NCBI GenBank assembly: GCA_020161455.1
Contig: JAIUNZ010000001.1
Location: 558,001-622,000 of the forward strand
From: Bacteroidota bacterium
GTDB lineage: Bacteria > Bacteroidota > Bacteroidia > Flavobacteriales > Flavobacteriaceae
DNA: 64,000 nt
Direction of reading: 5' to 3'
A program made the translations under genes and the position numbers. The notes below the pieces were generated by a model. That model was not told the DNA's origin and did not search any database. It was given only the letters and a program-made list of their open reading frames with translations. Positions 55,030-64,000 of the stretch are shown piece after piece (position 1 is the stretch's first letter; the number at the start of each line of letters is the position of its first letter).

Positions 55030-55527
55030 ACTTGTTGTTTGTTTAAGTTATTTAATAAATACCAAGTAAGAATCACTTCATTTGCGTTTTGTTTAAAAGA
55101 TATTTATAGATAACGTTATTATTATAAAAATAGTATTGAACAGTGTGTTAAATTTTTATACAATAATAAAAAAAGCTTCTCCTTTGGCTTTCTAAAACTC
55201 CGTGGGTGAAGACTACAACGGCGTGGGTGAAGCCACCCATTGAACCGTAGAAGACTACAACTGCTCGGGTGAACTCACCCATCGAACCGTAGAAGACTAC
55301 AACGGCGTGGGTGATGCCACCCGTTGAACTGTAGAAGACTACAACTGCTCGGGTGAAGCCACCCATTGAACCGTAGAAGACTGCAACTGTTCGGGTGAAG
55401 TCACTCATTGAGTTGTAGAAAGAAAAAAATGAAAAGTAAAAGTGAAAAGTAATTATTTTGAATAAATAGAAATAAACTACTATTTTAGTCAGCGATTTAT
55501 TATTTTATTAAAATATAAAAAACAAAT
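55030..55527. other. Non-coding region with 42-bp repeat array
   Basis: About 500 bp; a hairpin (AAAGC/GCTTT, 55172-55191) with T run on the minus strand borders a five-unit array. A minus-strand open frame of 86 codons over the array is only a result of the unit being a multiple of three. Confidence 0.6.
55199..55420. repeat. 42-bp tandem hairpin-repeat array
   Basis: Five full units start at 55211, 55253, 55295, 55337 and 55379 (GACTACAAC… or GACTGCAAC…), preceded by a partial one. Each unit contains TGGGTG-aagc-CACCCA-like inverted repeats, and units alternate between ggcgtggg and tgctcggg versions, i.e. an 84-bp super-period. Confidence 0.85.
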
Positions 55528-56129
55528 ATGTAGAATTCATTTCAGATGACCATTTTATAAAATGTGTTGAAAATCTTCATAACGCCTATTTAAAAGCGAA
55601 AAAAAATATTTCTAAAAAGAATTTTTACAACAATAAAATTGATACCATCAAACTTACATTTGACTCGAAATTCAATAATATTGATGAAAATAATTTAATA
55701 CAAGCCGAAATTTTGAGACAGATAGACAAATCTATAAATAATTCCATTGGGACGTTTCATGAAGAAATATTAGGAGGAATTAAAGACTATGAAGTTGGAA
55801 AATTAAGTGGTTTTGATATTAAAGCAAAAGATAATAGTTTATTTGCTCTTTTAATTCATGAAAAAACTCCTGTCAATTTAAATGATGCAATTTTTGATAA
55901 ATTAGCTAAAACAGCAAATATCTTTAAAAATTCTAAATGCTATTTAGTAGATTTTACTGTAGAAAACGAAAAAATAGAAAAATGGACTCTTACGAATGAT
56001 GAAAGCACAGTAAGCCATAAAAATGTATATAAAATATCATCTGGATGTTTTTATACTTTGTTAACGGGTAATCAAAACTCATTAAAACAATTATCTCAAA
56101 AAACTACTGCAATGCTAAAGGAATTTTAA
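55528..56129 (+). pseudogene. Eco47II/Sau96I-family restriction endonuclease, start-region frameshift
   Basis: The frame ending at 56129 is open from 55512 and encodes YVEFISDDHFIKCVENL, later IDTIKLTFDS, EILRQIDKSINNSIGTFHEEILGG and a C-terminus resembling this family (GCFYTLLTGNQNSLKQL), but it has no ATG or GTG before TTG at 55713. The only ATG in place (55528-55530) is followed by TAG one base out of frame. The expected catalytic ExK segment reads ALLIHEK, so Glu and Lys are gone, while GFDIK is kept. About 200 residues, shorter than the usual 230-260. A TTG start at 55713 gives a 138-aa fragment. Adjacent to a C5 methyltransferase and a TdeIII-like nuclease. Probably inactive. Confidence 0.65.
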
Positions 56130-56153
56130 AAGGAATTTAATTCAAATAATAAT

Positions 56154-57692
56154 TTACACAACATTAATTTCTTTCTTAAGATTGTTTGACTGTGAAGTAT
56201 TATTCCCAAATACTCCTGTATCAATAATTGCTTTTCCTAATAAATTAATAACTGGAACTGAAACACTATTCCCAATTAATTTCATCCATCGTGCTCTTGA
56301 ATCTGGCAATTTAAATTCACTTGGAAAACCCTGTATTAAACACGCCTCATTAAGTGTAATTTTTCTAAACAAACCTTTATTATATATTTCATTTATAAAC
56401 TTTACTTTAAAATCTTTTTCATTTAAAGACGAAACATCTGTTAAGGAAACATAATCATTTGTATCACTTGCAACCAATGTTGGATAAATTTTAGACTTTG
56501 GGAGAAAAATTCTATTTATACCATTTAAACCAGTACTTATTTTAGAATTTTTAAAATCATATCTAATCTCAATACATGTTACTATATTCCTGTATTTTAA
56601 TTTTTCAATATTTTTAGTTATAGAAATTTTATTGCGTTTTATTTCTTTATCGCTTTTTAAAATGTCCAAAGATAAAATATCATTTTTAGAACAATTTAAT
56701 AGTAAAAACTCTTCTTTATCAAGGCTTATATCTTTAAAATCATTTATTTTAAACTTGTATTCATAACTCTTAAGAATACCTAAACTCTCAAGTTCTAATA
56801 AATCTTTTAGAGTAATTGTGCTATCTAGATTTATAAAATGATTTAATGAAAGAGGGTTTCCATCTAAAATTCCATAAGTGGATTTTCTTCTGTTTTGAAG
56901 CAACAAATAACAAATTTTTTTCTGTTTTTCTGTTGTGGGAATAATATCCCAAGAATGTATAGTTGTATGTCCATTTCTTAAATCATTAAATAAAAAATAA
57001 TCATTTAATCCTTTATTTTGAGATAAACTCATTTGAGTTGATTTTCTTTTTTGTTGAGTATGATTATCTTCAATTTCATTTGCAGAAATAGTGTTAATAT
57101 TTGAATGTTCGTTTATATTTAATATATCATTTAAACAAAAATTTTTATTAATCTTTTTTGGAATATTAAATTTCAAAAAATAAGATTCTTCCAAAAAACC
57201 AATTATATAAACCCTTAATCTATTTTGTGGAACACCAAAATCTTTAGAGTTTAACAAATAATAATCTGCATAATATCCCGCTTGTTTTATTCTATCCATT
57301 ATATATGAAAAAGAATTTTTGTTTCTTGGATCAATTAAACCTTTTACATTCTCAAAAATAAAAGCTTTAGGTTTTGCTTTATTTAATAAATATATGGTAT
57401 CATTCCATAATTGTCCTCTATCATCATCAAATCCTAAATTTTTCCCTGCAATTGACCAACTTTGACAAGGAACTCCAGCAGTCATTAAATCATGGTGTGG
57501 TAAGTTTTTTATTTTTTTTATATCCCCAAAATTATAGGTATTAGTTTCATTAAAATTTTCACAATATGTTTTTATTGCATCATTATTAATTTCACTAAAA
57601 CCAACACAATTACCACCTAAATCATTTAGAGCCAATCTAAAACCCCCAATGCCAGAAAATAGATCAATAAAAGTAAACTTGTTATTATTCAT
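56154..57692 (-). CDS. DNA (cytosine-5-)-methyltransferase
   Basis: 512 aa. C5-MTase motifs in order: I DLFSGIGGF (10-18), IV GVPCQSWS (catalytic Cys76), VI ENV (114-116), VIII QNRLR (156-160), then a large target-recognition insert, IX LNEACLIQGFPSEF and X LIGNSVSVPV. The insert of about 230 residues determines the site. It lies 5 bp after the TdeIII-family nuclease gene, forming a type II restriction-modification unit; the neighbouring nuclease families suggest GGNCC. Protects the host from its own nuclease. Confidence 0.92.
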   Translation of the reverse strand: MNNNKFTFIDLFSGIGGFRLALNDLGGNCVGFSEINNDAIKTYCENFNETNTYNFGDIKKIKNLPHHDLMTAGVPCQSWSIAGKNLGFDDDRGQLWNDTIYLLNKAKPKAFIFENVKGLIDPRNKNSFSYIMDRIKQAGYYADYYLLNSKDFGVPQNRLRVYIIGFLEESYFLKFNIPKKINKNFCLNDILNINEHSNINTISANEIEDNHTQQKRKSTQMSLSQNKGLNDYFLFNDLRNGHTTIHSWDIIPTTEKQKKICYLLLQNRRKSTYGILDGNPLSLNHFINLDSTITLKDLLELESLGILKSYEYKFKINDFKDISLDKEEFLLLNCSKNDILSLDILKSDKEIKRNKISITKNIEKLKYRNIVTCIEIRYDFKNSKISTGLNGINRIFLPKSKIYPTLVASDTNDYVSLTDVSSLNEKDFKVKFINEIYNKGLFRKITLNEACLIQGFPSEFKLPDSRARWMKLIGNSVSVPVINLLGKAIIDTGVFGNNTSQSNNLKKEINVV

Positions 57693-57697
57693 TTTAA

Positions 57698-58534
57698 TTA
57701 TTTCAATAAATCTCCTTTTGAATTTAACGGAGCTTCAATTTCTAAAAACTCTCTATAAATTCTTTCTCGATATTCATTTCCTAAAGTGTTAATCTCTTTT
57801 ATAAAATTTTGATAAGTTCCCTTGCCTCCTATTAAATCCCAAAACTCATTACCGATTAACACTGAACTATCATTATGCATATTAAACCAACGCATTGGAA
57901 AACCCCATTTGTAATCCTCTTTTTTACCATAAGGGTTGTAAGGAAGGGCAAAATATGCTTCAGCAACTTGAGGACTATCCATTGCCAAAAGTTTAAACAT
58001 TTTTTCTTTACTCACTTTTGTTTGATCACTATTCGGTAATGGACCTTTTAATTCGAAAGCTAATTTACTTCCTGTTTTTTTATTATTTACAAATATATCA
58101 CATATTACTGAAACTGGAATTAACTCACCTTTTCCCTCCAAAATATATTTCAACTCTTCATCCCAGTCTGGTTTAGCTTTTGCTTTTAATTTTGTTGAAT
58201 ATTCTAATCCATTTAACACTTCTTGAATTCTCCTAAGCCTGTCACTCTTAATGTTCCCCGATATTGTATGTCCTACATAACATTCGCCATGAATTTCAAG
58301 AGCTACTACTTGAGCCAATTTTTCCCAAACTCCTCCAAAAGGAGTAACAAATCTTCTTTCAAAATGAGAACCTTTAAATATTTCGTCTGGAACTAAAGCA
58401 GCATAAATAGGCTTACTTGCATGATGAGATTCTTTGATAAAAGGATCTTCTACTAAAACTCTAGTCATCACTCTGTCCATCATGGATGAGACAACTTCTT
58501 TTATTGCTTTTGCAACTCTTTCCTGTTTGTTCAT
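57698..58534 (-). CDS. TdeIII-family type II restriction endonuclease
   Basis: 278 aa. The sequence resembles TdeIII-family nucleases (MNKQERVAKAIKEVVSSMMDRVMTRVLVEDPFIKESHH), with a central VICDIFVNNKKTGSKLAFELKGPLPNSDQTK that offers a D-x(n)-ExK site (FELKG) of the PD-(D/E)XK class. TdeIII is known to cut GGNCC. Paired with the C5 methyltransferase gene 5 bp downstream. No start ambiguity: ATG follows an AT-rich leader of about 150 bp. Confidence 0.75.
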   Translation of the reverse strand: MNKQERVAKAIKEVVSSMMDRVMTRVLVEDPFIKESHHASKPIYAALVPDEIFKGSHFERRFVTPFGGVWEKLAQVVALEIHGECYVGHTISGNIKSDRLRRIQEVLNGLEYSTKLKAKAKPDWDEELKYILEGKGELIPVSVICDIFVNNKKTGSKLAFELKGPLPNSDQTKVSKEKMFKLLAMDSPQVAEAYFALPYNPYGKKEDYKWGFPMRWFNMHNDSSVLIGNEFWDLIGGKGTYQNFIKEINTLGNEYRERIYREFLEIEAPLNSKGDLLK

Positions 58535-58681
58535 TATTTATATTTGTAATGAATTAAGACATTTCATTAAATAATCATTTTAATAAACTATAAATATAAT
58601 ACAAATTATTATGTATGTTTATTTTCAAAATAACAATTAATCTAAACCAAAAATCATCTCTGTATATAAAGGAAAGGTTTC

Positions 58682-60553
58682 TTACAGCTTAAAGATAAAA
58701 CTTTCGCTTGGTTTGATTTTTACTTTGATAATGCCGCGTCCGCCTTTTACTTCTAGCGTAGAAGTTTCGTGGTTATACAACTGGTCGGTTACTTTATAGT
58801 CGCCGTCATTCAAGTTCCATTTTTCGATAATATCTTCGGGCACAATCAAATCAACATGACTGGTAGTAACCCAAGAGCAATTGGCAATAATGATGAGTTT
58901 TTCTTTGTTATCCCAGCGTACAAACGAGTACAATCCTGGGTCGTATTCTTTGGTTTCGTTTCTATTCACGGTTTGTATTTCTTGATACTTGCCCATCATC
59001 GCACTGCTCTTGATGGTGAAGTTTAATAATCGGGCGTAGAAATCTCTGAGCTCTTTTTCGCTTTCGGTTAATTGTCCGCCGTCAAATTTTCCGCCGTTCA
59101 TCCAGCGTTGATGGTGCGGCACACCAATGTAATCAAAGATTGAAGTTCTAGTTGGCTTGCCAAAACCAGCGTCTTCGTTGCCGGGTTCGCCTACTTCTTG
59201 CCCAAAATATATCATAGTTGGCGATGTGCTGATGGTTGCCGAGATGACCATTAGTGGTTTTCCTTTTTCGGGTGTTCCTGCAAAAGCGGCACTTGCCAAT
59301 CGTTGTTCGTCATGATTGTCTAAGAAATGCAACATGTGGTGTTCAATGTCAATCATATTGCTTTGAATATCAGACAAGGCATCAGGCAATGCATTGCCTT
59401 GTATTACGGCTTTTAAATGATCATAAGTCTCAACCTTATCGTATAAGTAGTCCATTAATCCTAGGTTGATGTAGTTGCGGTATTCTTTTGGGTTATAAAC
59501 TTCGGCTAAAAGAAAGGCATCAGAGTCTTGCATCTTGATGGCAGCATTCATATAGCTCCAAAATTCGTAAGGCACCATCTCTGCCATGTCGTATCGGAAG
59601 CCGTCAACGCCTTTTTTTGTCCAATACAAAGCAATATCGCGGAATTTTTTCCAGCTATCGGGTACGTCTTTTCCTTGCCAGTACTCGTAGTGTGCTTTGA
59701 AATCTTTTTTATCAAAACCTTCGGGTAGTTCGGGGAAATCTTTGCTACCATCGGGTTTGATGCCGTAGTTTACTTTTACGGTTTCATACCAATCGTTGAT
59801 GTCTGGTTTGGCTTCGCGCGAACCGTTTCCGGTCCATTTTGCAGGAAACTCTTTGAATTTACCATCAATCAAAGGATTTTTTTCGCCATTCAAAGGTTTG
59901 TAAGTATCAGAAGTTGGTACTTCAAAAGCTTTACCAGGTATGTAATAAAAGTTGTTGTTGCGTTTGTATTCTACCGAAGTGTCATCGTCTGCTCCGAAGT
60001 CTTTCACTCCTTTTGGGTTGCTCAAACTATGATAATTACGAGCAATGTGATTAGGAACAATATCGATGATGACTTTTAGTCCGTTGGCATGCGCTCTTTT
60101 AATCAGTGCTTCAAATTCTTGCAGTCTTTTAGCAGGATTAACCGCCAAATCGGGATTAACGTTGTAGTAATCTTTCACAGCATACGGGCTTCCGGCACGT
60201 CCTTTCACCACATCGGGATCATCATTCGAAATGCCATATTTGGTATAATCTCTGATAACATCATGATGCGGCACGCCGGTAAACCAAACGTGGGTTACGC
60301 CTAGTTTTTTAATTTCCTGCAAGGCTTTGTCGGTAAAATCGTTGAACTTGCCTACACCGTTTTCTTCAATGGTTCCCCATGGTTTGTTGGTGGTGTTTTT
60401 GTTCCCAAACAATCGGGTGAATACTTGATATACTACGGCTTTTTTTGGCTTGCTTTCGGGTAATACTTGGGTCATGTTGGGTTTGTTTTGGGCTTGTGTG
60501 AAGCTTGCAGATAGAATAGTTACTACTAATAGGAGTTGTGCGTGTTTTTTCAT
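58682..60553 (-). CDS. Secreted alpha-amylase, GH13 family
   Basis: 623 aa. Signal peptide residues 1-22. A (beta/alpha)8 GH13 catalytic domain: region I DIVPNH (164-169), region II GVDGFRYDM with nucleophile Asp322, region III AEVY with Glu351, region IV FLDNHD with Asp415, and a C-terminal beta domain. Hydrolyses alpha-1,4 glucans such as starch or glycogen, likely in the periplasm. A -7-type TATATTTG on the minus strand (60597-60604) lies 44 bp upstream. No SusC/D genes are next to it. Confidence 0.93.
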   Translation of the reverse strand: MKKHAQLLLVVTILSASFTQAQNKPNMTQVLPESKPKKAVVYQVFTRLFGNKNTTNKPWGTIEENGVGKFNDFTDKALQEIKKLGVTHVWFTGVPHHDVIRDYTKYGISNDDPDVVKGRAGSPYAVKDYYNVNPDLAVNPAKRLQEFEALIKRAHANGLKVIIDIVPNHIARNYHSLSNPKGVKDFGADDDTSVEYKRNNNFYYIPGKAFEVPTSDTYKPLNGEKNPLIDGKFKEFPAKWTGNGSREAKPDINDWYETVKVNYGIKPDGSKDFPELPEGFDKKDFKAHYEYWQGKDVPDSWKKFRDIALYWTKKGVDGFRYDMAEMVPYEFWSYMNAAIKMQDSDAFLLAEVYNPKEYRNYINLGLMDYLYDKVETYDHLKAVIQGNALPDALSDIQSNMIDIEHHMLHFLDNHDEQRLASAAFAGTPEKGKPLMVISATISTSPTMIYFGQEVGEPGNEDAGFGKPTRTSIFDYIGVPHHQRWMNGGKFDGGQLTESEKELRDFYARLLNFTIKSSAMMGKYQEIQTVNRNETKEYDPGLYSFVRWDNKEKLIIIANCSWVTTSHVDLIVPEDIIEKWNLNDGDYKVTDQLYNHETSTLEVKGGRGIIKVKIKPSESFIFKL

Positions 60554-60694
60554 AATACATTCGTTGACGACACTTTGATTTAAAAAGTCGTAGTGACAAA
60601 TATAAAGAATTGATTGAAAGTGGAAACATAAAAAAACCTTAATTGCGTATCCTATTGGTTGTAAATTCCTAAATTTGACAAAAATTTAAACCAT

Positions 60695-62329
60695 TTGAAG
60701 AAGTTACTTTTACTTTTCGGATTTATACTTTGCTTTGTCAATGATCTAGAAGCTCAAAAAACTTCTAAAATTAACATTGAAAATGCTGATTTTGCTGATA
60801 GAGATCAAGACGAAATACCTGATGCAGTTCTTTTGCGCGGAAATGTTAAGCTTAGACACGAAGGTGTTTTATTTACTTGCAACAAAGCCTATTTTTTTGA
60901 AAAAGAAAACTATCTAAAAGCTTTTGGAGAGGTGCAAATGGTACAGGGTGATACTCTTTTCTTAAACAGTAAATATGCTGAATATAATGGAGAAGTCAAA
61001 CAAGCATTTGCAACAGGAAATGTTATTATGCGTTCTCCAGAATCTACGTTGGTTACTGACACTATTAACTTTGACAGAAACACTCAAGAAGCTTTTTACA
61101 ATACTAACGGAACGATAACTAGTAAAGAAAACACATTAAAAAGTAAATCAGGACGCTATTATGCCAATGAAAAAAAGTTTCGCTTTTTGACCGGAGTAAC
61201 CATTACCAACCCAAAATATGTCATCAAGTCCAATCATTTAGATTATTACACTAATTCTGGACATTCCTATCTTTTTGGGCCATCAACAATAACTAGCGAA
61301 TCCAATTATATCTATACCGAAAAAGGATTTTATGATACCAAGAAAAACTTGGCGCATTTTCTACGAAAATCCTACATCAAATACAAAGACAGGAGAATTG
61401 AAGGCGACAGTTTGTATTATGACCGCAACCGAGAGTTTGCTTCGGCTACCAATAATGTAAAAATTACAGACTCAATAAATAATGGTGTTGTCAAAGGTCA
61501 TTATGCAGAGATGTACAAGCTTAAAGATTCTATGTATGTAACCAAAAGAGCTGTTGCTATTAACTTAGTAGAAAACGATTCGGTCTATATTCACGGAAAA
61601 AAATTGATGGTTACAGGAAAACCTGGAAATCGAATTGTAAGAGCTTTTAACAACGTACGTTTTTACAAAAAAGACATGAGTGGAAAGTGTGACTCCTTAT
61701 ATTCCGACCAGAAAACAGGACTCACCAAATTGATAAAAAATCCAATCCTTTGGAACTTTGAAAACCAAATGACCGGTGATGAGATGCATCTTATTGGTAA
61801 TAACCAAACCGAAAAGCTAGATTCGCTCAAAGTACTCAATAATGCTTTCATTGTTTCCAAAGACACACTTGGCACTGGTTACAATCAAGTGAAAGGACAA
61901 AATTTATACGGCAAATTTGAAGACAGCAAACTCCGAGAAGTTGATATTATCAAAAACACCGAAGTGATTTATTTTATGCGAAATGACCAGCAAGAATTGA
62001 TTGGCATAAACAAAAGTGTTTGCAGTAAAATAAACATACTGTTCGACGGAAACACCATCGAAACCATCACGAATTTTAACCAGGCAGAAGGTGAAATTTA
62101 CCCCGAAAAAGATTTGCCCGAGAACGCAAGGAAACTTCGAGGCTTTATATGGCGTGGCGATGAACGTATCAAAACAAAAGACGATATTTTTCCTGAAGAA
62201 GAAAACCAATTGGATGCTAAAATTCAAGCCGAAAAGAAACTAGAAATGGAAAAAGAAAATGTTCCGCTGGAACCTAGAAAAGAAACATTGGATTATGATA
62301 AAAAAAATCCCAAGCCTGAAATCAAATAG
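60695..62329 (+). CDS. OstA-like protein (LPS transport-related)
   Basis: 544 aa, TTG start at 60695 before a clear signal peptide (LLLLFGFILCFVNDLEAQ). Beta-rich N-terminal part with OstA/LptA-like repeats (GNVKLRHEGVLFTCNKAYFFEKENYLKAFGEVQMVQGDTLFLNSKYAEYNGEVKQAFATGNV), continuing to a charged C-terminal tail rich in Glu and Lys. In Bacteroidota such proteins are thought to help carry LPS across the periplasm to LptD. A TAAATTTG box is at 60670-60677. Confidence 0.85.
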   Translation: MKKLLLLFGFILCFVNDLEAQKTSKINIENADFADRDQDEIPDAVLLRGNVKLRHEGVLFTCNKAYFFEKENYLKAFGEVQMVQGDTLFLNSKYAEYNGEVKQAFATGNVIMRSPESTLVTDTINFDRNTQEAFYNTNGTITSKENTLKSKSGRYYANEKKFRFLTGVTITNPKYVIKSNHLDYYTNSGHSYLFGPSTITSESNYIYTEKGFYDTKKNLAHFLRKSYIKYKDRRIEGDSLYYDRNREFASATNNVKITDSINNGVVKGHYAEMYKLKDSMYVTKRAVAINLVENDSVYIHGKKLMVTGKPGNRIVRAFNNVRFYKKDMSGKCDSLYSDQKTGLTKLIKNPILWNFENQMTGDEMHLIGNNQTEKLDSLKVLNNAFIVSKDTLGTGYNQVKGQNLYGKFEDSKLREVDIIKNTEVIYFMRNDQQELIGINKSVCSKINILFDGNTIETITNFNQAEGEIYPEKDLPENARKLRGFIWRGDERIKTKDDIFPEEENQLDAKIQAEKKLEMEKENVPLEPRKETLDYDKKNPKPEIK

Positions 62330-62361
62330 CGTTTCAAACCCTACAATTAATTTACCCAAAA

Positions 62362-62589
62362 ATGGCACAGCATATTTGTCCAAAATGTAAACAAGAAACT
62401 TTTAATTGGTATATAGACGAAGAAATTCCGTCAATAACGATTTGGAGTTGCTCGAACTGTAATATACAAATCTTTGAAGATGATAGAGATGAAGTATATT
62501 GCGAAAAATGCCAGGATACTACAAAAACCTTTTTAAAGAACGAAGAAGAAGAATTTTGGTGGTGTTCTGTATGTGCCACTACTCAGTAA
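62362..62589 (+). CDS. Small zinc-ribbon protein
   Basis: 75 aa with four CxxC pairs (CPKC, CSNC, CEKC, CSVC) that would bind two zinc ions. Possibly nucleic-acid binding or a chaperone-like factor; family not recognised. Its 3' end overlaps the start region of the next gene. Confidence 0.75.
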   Translation: MAQHICPKCKQETFNWYIDEEIPSITIWSCSNCNIQIFEDDRDEVYCEKCQDTTKTFLKNEEEEFWWCSVCATTQ

Positions 62590-63790
62590 AACTAAAATTT
62601 CATTGAAAGAAGACTTTTTAAAATACCAAGCTCAAACATCTCCCTATCCTTTAGGGTTGGAAATCTCACACGCTGTTGGCTCCTATATATTTGACACAAA
62701 CGATAAAAAACATTTAGATTTTGTTGCGGGTGTTTCTGCCTGTTCACTCGGACATCAACATCCAAGAGTGAACCAAGCAATAATAGACCAATTGAACAAG
62801 TATTCACATGTCATGGTTTATGGCGAATATGCACAACATCCAGCTGTGCAATACTGTAAATTATTGGTAGAACATCTTCCAAAATCTTTAAATAAAGTCT
62901 ATCTTGTTAACTCAGGAACTGAAGCTTGCGAAGGTGCCTTAAAATTAGTACGAAGAGTTACTGGTAGAAGTCAATTGATTTCCTGTCACAATGCTTATCA
63001 TGGCAATACTATGGGTTCGATGAGCGTTATGGGTTTTGAAGAACGTAAACAAATTTTTCGTCCATTAATTCCAGATGTTGATTTCATTACTTTTAATAAC
63101 GAAGAAGATATTTCTAAAATAACAACCAAAACTGCTGGAATAATTCTAGAGAGTATTCAAGGTGGCGCGGGTTTTATTGAACCAAAAAATGATTTTTTGG
63201 CAAAAATAAAAAAACGCTGTGAAGAAGTGGGCGCGCTCATGATAGTTGACGAAATACAACCAGGCTTTGGAAGAACTGGAAAATTTTTCGGTTTTGAAAA
63301 CTATAACGTCGTTCCCGACGTAATTATTATTGGAAAAGGAATGGCTGGCGGAATGCCTGTCGGTGGATTTATTGCCAACGAAAAACACATGGATTTATTG
63401 AGCCACGACCCAAAATTAGGACACATCACTACTTTTGGCGGCCATCCTGTCATTGCGGCAGCCTGTTTAGCAACCTTAGAAGAAATACTAGAAAAAGACT
63501 ATGCTAAGCAATCTTTAGAAAAAGAAAAGTTATTTCGATCGCTTTTGGTACATCCTTTGATAGAAGAAATAAGAGGAAAAGGATTAATGCTTGCAGCAAT
63601 GACTAAAAATGCAGAAATAACCAACCAAGTTATTTTAAAATGTCAGGATAAAGGTTTAATTTTATTTTGGTTATTGTTTGAACCAAGTGCTATTAGAATA
63701 ACGCCGCCATTAACCATTTCTGATGATGAAATAAAAGAAGGTTGTGCCATTATTATTGAAGCGATGAATGAAATTTTGAATGAAAATTAA
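62573..63790 (+). CDS. Class III PLP-dependent aminotransferase
   Basis: 405 aa from GTG at 62573; a TTG at 62603 would give an N-terminus (L/MKEDFLKYQAQ) closer to what I expect of relatives and avoids the overlap, so the start is uncertain. Class III motifs: NSGTEACEGALKLVRR (PLP phosphate cup), CHNAYHGNTMGSMS, DEIQPGFGRTGKFF (PLP Asp), IIGKGMAGGMPVGGF with the catalytic Lys, and THLTFGGHPV-like TTFGGHPV. Named ornithine/acetylornithine-type aspartate aminotransferase family; amino donor unknown. Confidence 0.9.
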   Translation: MPLLSKTKISLKEDFLKYQAQTSPYPLGLEISHAVGSYIFDTNDKKHLDFVAGVSACSLGHQHPRVNQAIIDQLNKYSHVMVYGEYAQHPAVQYCKLLVEHLPKSLNKVYLVNSGTEACEGALKLVRRVTGRSQLISCHNAYHGNTMGSMSVMGFEERKQIFRPLIPDVDFITFNNEEDISKITTKTAGIILESIQGGAGFIEPKNDFLAKIKKRCEEVGALMIVDEIQPGFGRTGKFFGFENYNVVPDVIIIGKGMAGGMPVGGFIANEKHMDLLSHDPKLGHITTFGGHPVIAAACLATLEEILEKDYAKQSLEKEKLFRSLLVHPLIEEIRGKGLMLAAMTKNAEITNQVILKCQDKGLILFWLLFEPSAIRITPPLTISDDEIKEGCAIIIEAMNEILNEN

Positions 63791-63962
63791 TAATTAATTT
63801 ATTTTTGATGTAGCGTTTTAACTTTAAGTAAAAAAACACAAATCACTAACTTTCAACAAACAACATCAATTGTTAATTAAATTGTTTACAACAATAATTT
63901 TGGCTACACCAAAAAAGGATGTGTTTAACTACTTTTATTAAGTATAATTTAAACCTACTATT

Positions 63963-64000
63963 ATGCATTTCGATCACGAAGAAGAAGACCGTAATTTATC
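63963..64000 (+). CDS. Start of a gene cut by the window edge
   Basis: ATG at 63963 followed by an open frame MHFDHEEEDRNLS to the edge; the 172 bp before it are non-coding and AT-rich. Too short to assign. Confidence 0.4.
   Translation, partial: MHFDHEEEDRNL

Noticed and set aside
55148-55408. 86-aa minus-strand ORF with repeated FTRAVVVFYGSM-like units
   Set aside because: It lies over a 42-bp tandem array whose period is a multiple of three, which keeps any frame open; no other coding sign.

Overview
The window is AT-rich bacterial chromosome from the Bacteroidota, most likely Flavobacteriaceae and Flavobacterium-like. The evidence is type IX secretion C-terminal domains (type A at 6.0-6.2 kb, type B at 46.9-47.1 kb), a fused SecDF, lipoproteins with a Cys close to the N-terminus, a TPR/TonB-receptor-like outer-membrane pair, promoters of the TTTG/TAnnTTTG type (clearest upstream of tRNA-Tyr), and the order RSH - fur - small membrane protein - purA.

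Layout. 0-8.2 kb: core genes (aminotransferase class V end, rhomboid protease, SIMPL protein, repeat lipoprotein, tRNA-Tyr), a DUF4369-TlpA thioredoxin lipoprotein whose frame is broken at an A10 run, a secreted endonuclease I, and a divergent WYL regulator / HIRAN pair sharing a palindromic operator candidate. 8.27-8.5 kb: remnant of a Fic-family gene. 8.6-21.3 kb: an integrated genomic island whose ends I infer from an 18-bp imperfect direct repeat (15/18) at 8597-8614 and at the 3' end of mnmE (21293-21310), the same kind of target used by SGI1-type islands. It carries a tyrosine integrase, excisionase-like HTH proteins, a two-winged-helix Rep-like protein with about 22-bp phased repeats upstream, and a translationally coupled operon hsdS - AAA ATPase - HNH nuclease - hsdM followed by a small P-loop NTPase and a 68-aa protein. 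No hsdR is present; I propose that the ATPase/HNH pair is the effector of this methylation-linked defence module.

21.3-38.7 kb: housekeeping genes (mnmE, secDF, mdh, gyrB, asnB), a DUF6261 protein preceded by a seven-unit 41-bp repeat array, a GreA/GreB-like protein, the TonB-receptor-like barrel and giant TPR protein, and an FtsE-like ATPase. 39-45.2 kb: an AT-rich polysaccharide cluster (two GT2, one methyltransferase, two GT4-like enzymes, one Wzx-type flippase). 45.3-53.9 kb: type B T9SS surface protein, rRNA/tRNA methyltransferase, serine hydrolase, RSH (ppGpp), Fur, membrane protein, PurA.

54-58.5 kb: a second accessory stretch with a frameshifted small ORF, a hypothetical protein, a 42-bp hairpin-repeat array, and a type II restriction cluster: a damaged Eco47II/Sau96I-family nuclease (no usable start, ExK motif replaced), a C5-cytosine methyltransferase and a TdeIII-family nuclease. 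Both nuclease families are known for GGNCC specificity. 58.7-64 kb: a secreted GH13 alpha-amylase, an OstA-like protein, a small zinc-ribbon protein, a class III aminotransferase, and the first codons of a further gene.
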